A stretch of 64,000 bases of DNA. It comes from Chloroflexi bacterium AL-N1. Its GTDB lineage: Bacteria > Chloroflexota > Chloroflexia > Chloroflexales > Roseiflexaceae. Position 1 is the first letter of the stretch; the number at the start of each line of letters is the position of its first letter. Where the stretch lies: positions 58,643 to 122,642 of the forward strand of contig WYDT01000022.1 in NCBI GenBank assembly GCA_013122435.1, written 5' to 3'. Shown one piece after another: positions 9,348-17,695 of the stretch. The translations under genes and the position numbers were made by a program. Below the pieces are notes generated by a model. That model was not told where the DNA came from. It did no database searches and worked only from the letters and a program-made list of their open reading frames with translations.

Positions 9348-9908
9348 CTATACACAAGACACACGCCGTAAGCTAAAAGGATCAATATTCTTCTCTGCAC
9401 ATACACTTTCCAATGCCTCAGCCTCTCGGTCCTTGAGAAACGCCTCCTCTTCTCGTGAGATACATACGCCTAGATACATATCTCCTGTTTTCTGGGCACC
9501 AGAAACATGCTTGAAGGTATCGGGCAAATTAAAAGGTGTTGTCAGATATAATGCTGATTTATCAAATGTCTGGGCAAGAGATGGCGAGATATTTCTGATG
9601 CCATCAATAGATATGCCCCACCCTAGCTGCATTTTTTGTTGAACCATAAAGAATAGCGCATTAGCCAGGAGATAGGGAACTTCCTCCCAACCATCATCTA
9701 GTACCATATAGACTTCACCTAACGCATTTAGTTCAGAGGTATAATGGGATAGTCCCAGTAAGCAAAAAACGCGACAAGCCTCAAAAACGCCGTCAAATGC
9801 TAATATCTGAATGGTTAGATCATTTTTGTTTTGTTCGAATGTATGTCGATCAACAGGCGAACCAAGATAGTTCACAAAGTGATCGTAATAACACGTTCCC
9901 CAATTCAT
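9348..9908 (-). CDS. Suppressor-of-fused (SUFU)-like domain protein
   Basis: A 186-aa protein whose middle part (LGLSHYTSELNALGEVYMVL, DDGWEEVPYLLANALFFMVQ) resembles the bacterial SUFU domain. In bacteria such proteins commonly act as immunity proteins that neutralise polymorphic toxins, or as stand-alone members of immunity-gene arrays. No toxin gene is seen next to it. It lies in a patch with two other small, decayed genes of similar style. Start ATG 9908 with TAGGAA upstream; the gene is intact. The immunity role is an inference from the family, not from a visible partner. Confidence 0.65.
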   Translation of the reverse strand: MNWGTCYYDHFVNYLGSPVDRHTFEQNKNDLTIQILAFDGVFEACRVFCLLGLSHYTSELNALGEVYMVLDDGWEEVPYLLANALFFMVQQKMQLGWGISIDGIRNISPSLAQTFDKSALYLTTPFNLPDTFKHVSGAQKTGDMYLGVCISREEEAFLKDREAEALESVCAEKNIDPFSLRRVSCV

Positions 9909-9988
9909 CTATGTTCCTACCAATCATCTAGATAAAAATTGTGCACCTGTAATTTCACCAGTTTGTTGATCAACACGCACAAAGATAC

Positions 9989-10480
9989 TCACTCAATCCC
10001 ACTACCCATAACCACAAAATGCTTGTTTTTAGTATGTGGTTCAAAAAACCGCCATAATTCTTTCCCAAGCGAGTCATCAGGAAACACTTCCAGTGCGTAT
10101 TCACTCTCTAACTGAATCCACAAACTCCCTACCGCATCAGCACGAATGGACTCTACACAACGATTCGCTCCTTGCTGTCCCCATGCAAAATCATCGGCAT
10201 ATGCGTCTTCTAGTGGTTTATCACTCGACGGGTAATACGTATCACACGAGGCGACAACGATGCCACTAAGTCCGACAATGCGCCAGGCACACCGGAGATG
10301 CAGAACATATGCACTAAACTCATGCGGCTGTCCTTGACGATCAACAACTTTATGGCTATCACCAAATTGAAACAATTGTAGATCCGCAGCCCGTCGTCCA
10401 TCCTACAACGGTAACCTAATCAATACTTGAAGAGTCTCCTCAATCTGTGTTTGTATATGGGCCTTTCTTGATGTGATACT
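9989..10480 (-). pseudogene. Small conserved hypothetical gene with in-frame TAG
   Basis: The intact part (about 128 codons from a TTG at 10375) reads LFQFGDSHKVVDRQGQP, YVLHLRCAWRIVGLSGIVV, then EVFPDDSLGKELWRFFEPH and ends HFVVMGSGIE. This is a small family of unknown function that I recognise only as conserved hypothetical. The same frame extends upstream: DGRRAADLQ directly precedes it, then a TAG at about 10403-10405, then QIEETLQVLIRLPL. The continuity across the TAG suggests a nonsense mutation, plausibly TGG to TAG (LPL-W-DGRR). No ATG, GTG or TTG start is found before the next upstream stop (about 10484), so the 5' end may also be damaged. A short product from TTG 10375 remains possible. 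Confidence 0.55.
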
Positions 10481-10540
10481 AACCTATGGAGGCACATTAT
10501 AAGCAATGTTCGACAACAATCGAGTGGCATCACATTCGAG

Positions 10541-10894
10541 TCAAATATCCGCCACACTATCCAAGAACACACGTAACTCTGTTTTATCACAGACTAACTT
10601 CGATGGGGTATCTTGCTCGGACAAACGGCTGCGGATCTCTTGTCCATCACCGATTGTTTTACCCATCTCTTCTAAATCTTCCAGCCCGATCAATTCCCAG
10701 AACACATTGTCACCATTTAAGTTCTTATAGACAACTTCTGCGGCTTTACCAAGTCGTAGTGCTTGCTGATAGGCATCCTCTGCATCGACAGACCGTATTA
10801 ATCGTACCTGTTCATCTCAGGTGAATGGTCCTTCCTGCTGATCGCCAACCTGGCACTGCACAATCAGGGTTGCTACATACCATTTCTTTTTCAT
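10541..10894 (-). pseudogene. DUF4288-like gene with in-frame TGA
   Basis: A continuous frame from ATG 10894 reads MKKKWYVATLIVQCQVGDQQ and, after a TGA at about 10817-10819, DEQVRLIRSVDAEDAYQQAL, LGKAAEVVYKNLNGDNVFWE, LIGLEDLEEM and EIRSRLSEQ, ending at 10541. This matches the DUF4288 layout (a WYVA strand, a D-E-Q-x-R strand, a YKN motif, a GLEDLEEL motif) over the full family length of about 115 residues. The single in-frame TGA inside an otherwise well-preserved protein marks it as recently inactivated. DUF4288 proteins often appear in immunity-type neighbourhoods; function unknown. Confidence 0.65.
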
Positions 10895-11273
10895 TGCCTT
10901 TCAGGATTTATCTCCACACAAATACAACATCAACACGACAAGAGTATCGCGAATAGTGATGCAATCTGTAAAGATAGAGTCAATCAGGTTGAACCAAACA
11001 TACAAAACGAAGGCACACAAGCGCAAGCACTTGGCTACAAACTGTGACCAAACGTACGTAAGACGCTTACATGCATGTGAATATCAAAAATAGATCAATA
11101 GGCACATCATAGGTCTCTCATCTCTAATTGTAGAAGGCATAAAATGGCCAAGAAAACATTGTGAAACATGGGCCTGCCGATGGACGAGTCAACTTATGAA
11201 CTGCCAAGAGGCCCACGCCCTATAGTAATTATCTTCCTGCTCTATTGCTCCAACACTTCATCGTGCCAACATT
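10895..11273. other. Intergenic region without recognisable gene
   Basis: About 380 bases between the DUF4288 pseudogene and the histidine phosphatase gene. Only short frames without family resemblance were seen. No convincing hairpin or promoter was found. Confidence 0.4.
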
Positions 11274-11840
11274 TCACACCAACTCGCGCACCGGATGAAA
11301 CGCTAATTCCCAGCTCCAGGATGTCACATCGCGTATACCATGCCAGACCCCCGATGTCGGTGTGTTATTACCACTGTCGTAGTTGTGTGTGCTCAGATCA
11401 ATGCGGTCCTGTGTTGTATGCTGGAGCAAAGCCCGAATAGGCGCACCATGACTGATCAGCACCACACGTCGCAGTAGTCCGTTATCGAGTTGAGCAAACA
11501 ACCCGGCCATGCGCGCACGAATCTGATCCATCGTCTCACCAGGCGCGCCCTCACGTAAGGTATTGATATAGGTAAAAGGCATCGCCAACCAATCAACGAT
11601 AATATCGGCTGTTTCACGTGTTCGTTCAAACGGCGACGCAAAGAGATGTTCGATACCACGATCCTGCAACCAGACCGCCGTCTGGAGAGCTTCCTGGCGA
11701 CCGTCGCTGGTCAATGGTGGGCCTGGATGGATGTTGTACGGGGTTTTTATACTGCGGTCTGGGGCTGCATGGCGTATCAGATATAACTCTTCTAACATAT
11801 GTTCAAAAATATCTTTCTTAATTTTCACTTTCAGCATCAA
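11274..11840 (-). CDS. Histidine phosphatase (phosphoglycerate mutase-like)
   Basis: A branch-1 histidine phosphatase. LYLIRHAAPD carries the phosphoacceptor His; FASPFERTRETADII carries the second-site Arg; GETMDQIRARM and LISHGAPIRALL complete the phosphate pocket (catalytic His in SHG). The stretch beginning at the ATG at 11798 (MLEELYLIRHA) fits the family start; the ATG at 11840 would add 14 charged residues. Such enzymes dephosphorylate sugars, nucleotides or alpha-ribazole phosphate; the substrate cannot be told from the sequence. The gene is divergent from the ribokinase, with a hairpin immediately upstream. Confidence 0.88.
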   Translation of the reverse strand: MMLKVKIKKDIFEHMLEELYLIRHAAPDRSIKTPYNIHPGPPLTSDGRQEALQTAVWLQDRGIEHLFASPFERTRETADIIVDWLAMPFTYINTLREGAPGETMDQIRARMAGLFAQLDNGLLRRVVLISHGAPIRALLQHTTQDRIDLSTHNYDSGNNTPTSGVWHGIRDVTSWSWELAFHPVRELV

Positions 11841-11841
11841 T

Positions 11842-11864
11842 AACGACGGGTCATCCCCGTCGTT
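11842..11864. other. Perfect inverted repeat before histidine phosphatase gene
   Basis: AACGACGGG and CCCGTCGTT form a perfect 9-bp stem around a TCATC loop. It ends one base upstream of the 11840 start codon, so if that ATG is used the stem would overlap the ribosome-binding region. If the 11798 ATG is used it is a 5'-leader hairpin. It could be an operator, an attenuator-like leader or a mRNA-stability element. Confidence 0.5.
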
Positions 11865-12030
11865 TACGCAATATTGTATTTCTTTTCTTCATTGTACCAG
11901 AAATAAGACAATTCTGTATGCCTACAAACACACAAAATACAATCTACCATCACAGTAACATGGCTGTGTATGACTACCAATCCTGCACACTTGTACCCCT
12001 AAACTCTCAACCTGTACCGTAGAACTCTTA

Positions 12031-12059
12031 ACTTAGCGGTCGCAAAAGTACCGTATAAT
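12031..12059 (+). promoter_or_regulatory. Candidate promoter of ribokinase-glcDE operon
   Basis: A perfect -10 box TATAAT (12054-12059) lies about 35 bases upstream of the ribokinase start. The region at -35 spacing (around 12031) is a poor match, so an activator or a weak promoter is implied. Confidence 0.4.
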
Positions 12060-12082
12060 ACCCATAATTATCCAAAACAACC

Positions 12083-13057
12083 ATGGGGACTAGGATGCAA
12101 CGTCGTACGCCTACTATTGCCGTTGTCGGCAGTCTCAATATGGACCTTGTCACACATACCACACGGCGACCCACACGTGGCGAAACCCTGATCGGTCAGT
12201 CGTTCGAAACCTATGTTGGCGGCAAAGGGCTAAACCAGGCCATTGCCGCCGCACGTATGGAAGCAAACGTACATATGATCGGGCGAACAGGGCAGGATGA
12301 CTTCGGTCTTCAACTCGTTCAAGCACTGATTGATGAGGGCATTGCAACCGAACATATACTACGTGATGAAATAGCCAGTACTGGCATCGCAACAATTATC
12401 ATCAATGATACAGGTGATAACAGCATCATCATTGTACCGGGAGCCAATGCACACCTGAGTGTTGCCGACGTTGATCGCGCTGCTGATGTGATTATCGCCG
12501 CTGATGTGCTGTTGCTCCAACTCGAAGTCCCCCTTGATACTGTGCAGCACGCTGCTTACATCGCCCATCAGGCTGGCACAAAAGTACTCCTAAATCCGGC
12601 TCCAGCCCAACCGCTGTCCCATGAAATACTCCATGTCGTTGATGTCCTGACTCCCAATGAGACCGAAACAGCGACGCTTACCCAGCTTGACTTGTCCCAG
12701 GAAGCCATGGTCAGCCAGGCTGCCGAGATGCTCCTCGCACGGGGCGTCGGGGCAGCAGTGCTCACACTTGGCGCACGTGGGGCATTACTCGCTGAAAGGC
12801 TTATGGAAGAAGGTACACAACCAGAACATATCCCCGGCTACCGTGTTACGGTTGTCGATACTACCGCAGCGGGTGACGCCTTTTGTGGTGCGCTTGCGGT
12901 TCAATTCGCTCAGGGCTACCCTCTCGATCAAGCAGTACGTTATGCAAACGCTGCGGGTGCTCTTACAACAACGTCGTTTGGCGCCGCACTATCTATCCCC
13001 TCGCGTGCGGCTATCGAACAATTGCTTAGTACACAATCGGATCATAACTGGAGGTAA
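12083..13057 (+). CDS. rbsK: Ribokinase (PfkB family)
   Basis: ATP-dependent sugar kinase of the ribokinase subgroup, about 320 aa. N-terminal AVVGSLNMDLV and GGKGLNQAIAAARM form the substrate-binding lid; TPNETE carries the conserved NxxE phosphate-coordinating motif; DTTAAGDAFCGAL is the PfkB signature with the anion hole and catalytic Asp. It phosphorylates D-ribose or a similar pentose to the 5-phosphate. The ATG at 12095 (MQRRTPTIAVVG) may be the true start, because GGGGACTAGG precedes it; ATG 12083 is an alternative. It lies four bases upstream of the GlcD-GlcE fusion gene, so the two are probably co-transcribed. No ribose transporter is nearby. Confidence 0.9.
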   Translation: MGTRMQRRTPTIAVVGSLNMDLVTHTTRRPTRGETLIGQSFETYVGGKGLNQAIAAARMEANVHMIGRTGQDDFGLQLVQALIDEGIATEHILRDEIASTGIATIIINDTGDNSIIIVPGANAHLSVADVDRAADVIIAADVLLLQLEVPLDTVQHAAYIAHQAGTKVLLNPAPAQPLSHEILHVVDVLTPNETETATLTQLDLSQEAMVSQAAEMLLARGVGAAVLTLGARGALLAERLMEEGTQPEHIPGYRVTVVDTTAAGDAFCGALAVQFAQGYPLDQAVRYANAAGALTTTSFGAALSIPSRAAIEQLLSTQSDHNWR

Positions 13058-13061
13058 GCAG

Positions 13062-15812
13062 ATGGATCAGTCCCGTCTATTTCAAGAACTCCGTGCAGTC
13101 GTTGGTACCAACGGCGTGGTCACTGATGGTATTGCCCTTGACACCTACGACGTCGACGCCAGTATGTTGTCGGGGCAAAGACCCCATGTCGCTGTCCTGC
13201 CACGGGATAGTGCTCAGGTCGCACAGATCGTCCGCCTCGCAGCACAAGCCGACATTCCTATCGTTCCTCGTGGTGCGGGAACTGGTATCTCAGGCGGTGC
13301 CATTCCGATGCGTGGTGGAATGATCATCAGTACATCACGTATGGATAAGATCGAACAGGTGGATATACGCAATCGCCAGGCCACCGTACAAACCGGATTA
13401 GTCAACATTGAACTCACCAACCATGTATCATCGCTCGGTTTTCAATTCGCTCCTGACCCCTCTTCACAACGCGCCTGTACGATTGGTGGTAATATTGCTG
13501 AAAATGCTGGCGGACCGCACTGTCTCAAGTACGGCGTTACATCCAACCATATTCTGGCGCTGGAAGTCATCTTGCACGACGGGACCATCCTCTGGACCGG
13601 CGATGGTACCACCGATGCCTCAGGGTATGATCTGACCGGATTGATGGTCGGCAGCGAAGGCACTTTTGGCTTTGTGACACGTGCCATCGTACGACTCACA
13701 CGGCTGCCGGAAGATAATCGCGTCGTGATGGCACTCTTCTCGGATATGGTCAGTTCAGGTGAAGCTGTCAGCGAAGTCGTTGCGCGTGGTTATTTGCCAA
13801 CCTCGCTGGAAGTGATGGATGCCAACGCCATTCGTGCGGTAAATAACGCCTACCAGCTGGGCCTGCCCGACACCGCCCGCGCCGCATTGATCATCGAGGT
13901 TGATGGTGTGACAGACGGCCTCGATACCACCCTTACCGAATTAATCGAAATTTGCAAGTCCAAAGGGGCCTTTGAGGTACGTCCTGCCCGTACCGCAGAA
14001 GAACAGGCACGCGTATGGGCAGCGCGTAAATCGGTTGCTGGCGCAGTCGGACGTCTCGCCCCTGCATACTACCTCGTTGACACAGTTGTGCCACGCACCC
14101 GACTCCCCTTTATGATGGATTCTGTTGAGCGCCTTAGCAAAGAGTACGATTTAGAAATCGTCAACGTATTCCACGCCGGAGATGGGAACCTGCACCCGTT
14201 GGTGCTGTACGACTCACGGAATCCCGACCAGACTCATCGTGCACACACGGTCGCAAATCGTGTGGTTGAGTTGAGCATTGAACAGGGTGGCGCTATCAGT
14301 GGTGAGCACGGTGTAGGGGCGGAGAAACAAGAGTACATGCCCATGCTCTTCGACGAAGCCGATCTGCAGTCAATGGCTGCCATGTATGCTATCTTCAATC
14401 CCGAGAATCGTTTCAACCCGGCGAAAATGTTCCCCAAAGAGATGAACCCACTTGATCTGGCCAAACAACGCCAGGAGCGTATGACAGCCCAAATGGGGAC
14501 TCAAAATACGAGCATGATAAAGAATGAACTTGAACGTATTCTGGGGACAGAATACCTGCTCACAGACGACAACACGTCAGCTTATATTGTGCAGGGTCAA
14601 TCACCTGTCTATGTGGCTTTTCCCAAAGACGTAGCGCAACTATCTGACGTGATGGCGCTCTGTCACTGCGTAAGCGCATCGGTGGTCCCATGGGGCGGCG
14701 GCACCCAGCAAAATCAGGGATGTCCCGTACAGGCACCCGATGTCGTGGTGGTTACACGGCGTATGGCCGAAATCATCACCTACGAACCCGATGATTTGAC
14801 CATCAGCGCTGGGGCCGGGATGACGCTCGGTGAACTCCAAACCATTCTGGCCAAACACAACCAGATGCTGCCTGTCGAAGCGCCGCTTGCAGACGATGCC
14901 ACCCTCGGGGGACTGGTGGCAACTGCGACCGATGGCCCACGTCGCCTTGGCTATGGGACCTTGCGGGACCTGCTGCTAGGTGTAACACTGGTTGAGGTCG
15001 ACGGTGCGGTTATCCGTAATGGTGGCCAGGTCGTCAAAAATGTCAGTGGTTACGATTTGCTCAAACTGTTCCACGGCAGTCATGGCACACTTGGGGTTAT
15101 CGCCAGCGTAAGCTTCAAGACTCTCCCACGGCCACACAATGAAGCAACCTTTATTGCGCCCTTTGCCAAGCGCGCAACGGCCATGGCAGCACTCAACGAA
15201 CTGGCTACCACACAACTTACCCCAACCGCAGTGGAGTATCTGCAGGGGTGGGATGAAGCAACACAACCATATACATTCCAGGCTGATCCCGTCTATCTGA
15301 TTGTTCGCATAGAAGGCAGTGAAGCCTCCTGTGAACGCCATCTCCGTGACCTCCAGAACATTGTCGCACGGCACCAAGTACAGGAAACGCAATTACTCCG
15401 TGGTGATGAGCAGGAAGCCGTGTGGCGCACCATCGCCGACCACGCTGCCACCCAATACATTGCCGATGGGCAAGCCATCGTGCGTGTAGCAGTGCCATCG
15501 GGAGAACTTGCGGCAGCACTCAACTACCTGGATGAGCAAACGGCGGCACAGGGAATGACCTATTCGTGTAACGCACGCGCCTTGAATGGTGTCATCTATG
15601 CACGTTTCAAGGGTTCAGGAGCCCAACTACATACACTCCAGCAAGCATTAGTCACCCGCTGGCGGCATAGTCATGTCCTGGCGTGTGATCCAGCAGCAAA
15701 AACAGGTATGCCCATCTGGGGCGCTCTTCCTGAGGGACTGGAAATGATGGCGGCCATCAAGCAAGCGTTCGATCCAGCCAACCGACTCAACCCTGGTCGA
15801 TATATTGTGTAA
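13062..15812 (+). CDS. Fused FAD-linked oxidases (GlcD-GlcE fusion)
   Basis: A 916-aa protein made of two PCMH-type FAD oxidoreductases in tandem. Residues 1-470 are GlcD-like: FAD-binding PRGAGTGISGG, GGNIAENAGGPHCLKYGVT and a C-terminal FAD-oxidase domain ending FNPAKMFPKEM. Residues about 490-916 are GlcE-like: VVPWGGGTQQNQG, ATLGGLVATATDGPRRLGYG, KNVSGYDLLKLFHGSHGTLG and the terminal ANRLNPGRYIV. Glycolate oxidase usually has separate GlcD, GlcE and an iron-sulfur GlcF; here D and E are one polypeptide and no GlcF is adjacent. Start ATG 13062 follows GGAGG at 13050-13054; longer upstream readings in the same frame overlap the ribokinase and are not real. The substrate is probably glycolate or another 2-hydroxyacid. 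Confidence 0.9.
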   Translation: MDQSRLFQELRAVVGTNGVVTDGIALDTYDVDASMLSGQRPHVAVLPRDSAQVAQIVRLAAQADIPIVPRGAGTGISGGAIPMRGGMIISTSRMDKIEQVDIRNRQATVQTGLVNIELTNHVSSLGFQFAPDPSSQRACTIGGNIAENAGGPHCLKYGVTSNHILALEVILHDGTILWTGDGTTDASGYDLTGLMVGSEGTFGFVTRAIVRLTRLPEDNRVVMALFSDMVSSGEAVSEVVARGYLPTSLEVMDANAIRAVNNAYQLGLPDTARAALIIEVDGVTDGLDTTLTELIEICKSKGAFEVRPARTAEEQARVWAARKSVAGAVGRLAPAYYLVDTVVPRTRLPFMMDSVERLSKEYDLEIVNVFHAGDGNLHPLVLYDSRNPDQTHRAHTVANRVVELSIEQGGAISGEHGVGAEKQEYMPMLFDEADLQSMAAMYAIFNPENRFNPAKMFPKEMNPLDLAKQRQERMTAQMGTQNTSMIKNELERILGTEYLLTDDNTSAYIVQGQSPVYVAFPKDVAQLSDVMALCHCVSASVVPWGGGTQQNQGCPVQAPDVVVVTRRMAEIITYEPDDLTISAGAGMTLGELQTILAKHNQMLPVEAPLADDATLGGLVATATDGPRRLGYGTLRDLLLGVTLVEVDGAVIRNGGQVVKNVSGYDLLKLFHGSHGTLGVIASVSFKTLPRPHNEATFIAPFAKRATAMAALNELATTQLTPTAVEYLQGWDEATQPYTFQADPVYLIVRIEGSEASCERHLRDLQNIVARHQVQETQLLRGDEQEAVWRTIADHAATQYIADGQAIVRVAVPSGELAAALNYLDEQTAAQGMTYSCNARALNGVIYARFKGSGAQLHTLQQALVTRWRHSHVLACDPAAKTGMPIWGALPEGLEMMAAIKQAFDPANRLNPGRYIV

Positions 15813-15837
15813 CATTGTCTAAGATAGAGTATTATGG

Positions 15838-15873
15838 TGAACCTCCCATTTGCTAAGATCAGTGGGAGGTTCA
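15838..15873 (+). terminator. Stem-loop after glcDE fusion gene
   Basis: TGAACCTCCCA pairs perfectly with TGGGAGGTTCA (11 bp) around a 14-base loop, 25 bases after the stop codon. It is followed by TTATTAATT, a short AT tract rather than a clean T run, so it is a probable but not classical intrinsic terminator. Confidence 0.6.
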
Positions 15874-15943
15874 TTATTAATTCCATCCCCAAATGTCTTG
15901 GTAAACGTACTATTTTCAGGAACAATGACAACGAGGAAGCACT

Positions 15944-16708
15944 ATGACACGATTGAAAAACCGCGTAGCCGTTATAACTGGCGCAGGGCGCGGCATTGGC
16001 AAAGGGGTTGCGTTAGGGTATGCGCGTGAGGGGGCTCATCTGGTGCTGGTAAGTCGCACCGACACCGAGCTCAAAGAAGTCTCTGACGAAATCGAACAAC
16101 TCGGTAGTGAAGCACTGGTGATAACCGCAGATGTTCGTAAGGAAGAAGATGTACAGAAAGTGGCCGAGTCTGCCCAGGAATGGTTTGGCCATGTCGATAT
16201 TCTGGTCAATGCTGCAGGTATTCCCATGGTTGGCCCATCCATTGAATTGCCACTGGAAAACTGGCAACGTGCCATCGACATCAATCTGACTGGCTCCTTC
16301 CTGTGTTGTCAGGCCATCGGACGCATCATGGTTGCTCAGGGGAGTGGCTCCGTGATCAATATTGGTTCGCTTACCTCATTTCAGGGATTCCCGGCCCGCG
16401 CTGCCTACGCTGCGAGCAAAGGTGGTGTAATCCAACTGACCAAAGTGCTGGGCGTGGAATGGGCACCGCTGGGCGTACGTGTAAATGCCATCGCACCAGG
16501 GTGGATACGCACCCCACTACAGGACGAACTTGTGGCTGCAGGCAAACTGGATCGGACCCCAATCATCACCCGCACACCCGCACGACGGGTTGGTGAAATC
16601 GATGACATTGTGGGACCAGCGATCTTCCTGGCTTCCGACGAATCTGCCTTTGTCATCGGCGAAACACTGGTCGTTGATGGTGGATGGATGGCCTACGGCT
16701 ACCTGTAA
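15944..16708 (+). CDS. SDR-family oxidoreductase (FabG-like)
   Basis: A 254-aa classical short-chain dehydrogenase. The cofactor loop is TGAGRGIGKG. The NAAG motif (VNAAGIPMVG), the catalytic Ser in NIGSLTSF, and Tyr/Lys in YAASKGG are all present, and the C-terminus VIGETLVVDGGW is typical. The Arg after AREGAHLVLVSR favours NADP. It probably oxidises a secondary alcohol or reduces a ketone, perhaps a sugar acid or polyol given its position after the ribokinase/oxidase pair, but that is a guess. ATG 15944 has GAGGAAG upstream. The stem-loop at 15838-15873 suggests a separate transcription unit. Confidence 0.9.
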   Translation: MTRLKNRVAVITGAGRGIGKGVALGYAREGAHLVLVSRTDTELKEVSDEIEQLGSEALVITADVRKEEDVQKVAESAQEWFGHVDILVNAAGIPMVGPSIELPLENWQRAIDINLTGSFLCCQAIGRIMVAQGSGSVINIGSLTSFQGFPARAAYAASKGGVIQLTKVLGVEWAPLGVRVNAIAPGWIRTPLQDELVAAGKLDRTPIITRTPARRVGEIDDIVGPAIFLASDESAFVIGETLVVDGGWMAYGYL

Positions 16709-16723
16709 CCAGAAGAATCGCGC

Positions 16724-17695
16724 TTAGAATAAGAACCAGAGCAATCCCCACCAGGGTGAGTGAAAAGCTATATAATAAAGTACGATGCCGATGGCGAAGG
16801 AACGTGCTACAAACCGTCGAGGACTAAACCAGAAGGCAATCGTAATGCCAAGTATGACCGCAAATCCAAGATAGGTCATCAGTGTTGATTCGATACCTAG
16901 CATACTGAACAACATTGCCTCGAGACCGATCCAATTTACCAATGCCCAGGCCCCACCGGTCACGATCCAACCCAGATCGATGGGGCCAACCCGCAGCATC
17001 GTGTCTTTGATCGGCGTTCCACGGGCCGCGTCAGGAATGTAGCCACACTGACCAGTATCACGTTGCACCAGCACAAAGCCATTATGAGCACCGAGCATAG
17101 ACAACGTCTCGTCGTTCTTGATCCATAAAAACTGACTGGCACCTGTATGTATACGATTGAGCACCATTGGTGCAATAATCTGGGTCTGCTCGTAACGACC
17201 ATATGCCACAAGCGGTGCACAGATTGCTCTGGGAATATAGCCTCGCTGACCATCAGCACGTTGAACCAACAACCGCTGACGATCTTTTTGGATGACAAGC
17301 AGACGCTCTTCAGGTACGAGAAACCAGTGATCGGGATCGATGGAGAACTGACTCTGCAACGACGGATTTCGCAGCAACATGGTTGCTTGTCGGATAGACG
17401 TGGTCGATGCGGTGTCTTGATCATCCGTGATGGCATGTGGCTCACACACTAACGCAGGGATATAGCCCTCCTGACCACCATCGCAACGAACATACCAAAA
17501 CTCGTTCGCCATATTGTGTATGTGCACCCGTTGCTGATCATAGATCAAACCACGCACCGCAGAACCAAGGCGTGGCTCGTCTAACAACGCTATGGCATGG
17601 ATAACAGTAGTTGATTGTACCGTACGGTCACGATTTGCCTCGAATGGCGTATCAGCCTGCGTCAGGGTGAAGTTCCTTCTCTGCTTTATGATCAA
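16724..17695 (-). CDS. Triple SH3-like domain membrane protein
   Basis: About 323 aa. The first 230 residues carry three similar bacterial SH3-like modules, each ending in a 'G-x-x-GYIP' strand: GGQEGYIPALVC, DGQRGYIPRAIC and TGQCGYIPDAAR. The last 90 residues are hydrophobic, with about three membrane segments (IDLGWIVTGGAWALVNWIG, MTYLGFAVILGITIAFWF, FAIGIVLYYIAFHSPWWGLL). It lacks a signal peptide, so the SH3 modules may be cytoplasmic. The first possible start is TTG at 17695, which overlaps the end of the DtxR-type gene by 44 bases; no ATG occurs before residue 60, so the start is uncertain. The overlap suggests co-translation with the metal regulator. Function unknown. Confidence 0.7.
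   Translation of the reverse strand: MIIKQRRNFTLTQADTPFEANRDRTVQSTTVIHAIALLDEPRLGSAVRGLIYDQQRVHIHNMANEFWYVRCDGGQEGYIPALVCEPHAITDDQDTASTTSIRQATMLLRNPSLQSQFSIDPDHWFLVPEERLLVIQKDRQRLLVQRADGQRGYIPRAICAPLVAYGRYEQTQIIAPMVLNRIHTGASQFLWIKNDETLSMLGAHNGFVLVQRDTGQCGYIPDAARGTPIKDTMLRVGPIDLGWIVTGGAWALVNWIGLEAMLFSMLGIESTLMTYLGFAVILGITIAFWFSPRRFVARSFAIGIVLYYIAFHSPWWGLLWFLF

Noticed and set aside
9989..10894. Alternative genetic code reading TGA or TAG as Trp
   Set aside because: Neighbouring intact genes use TGG for Trp and end at TGA or TAG, so mutation is the simpler explanation.
12657..13061. Upstream extension of the GlcD-GlcE frame by 135 codons
   Set aside because: It overlaps the ribokinase gene in another frame and lacks family similarity; GGAGG plus ATG at 13062 explains the start.
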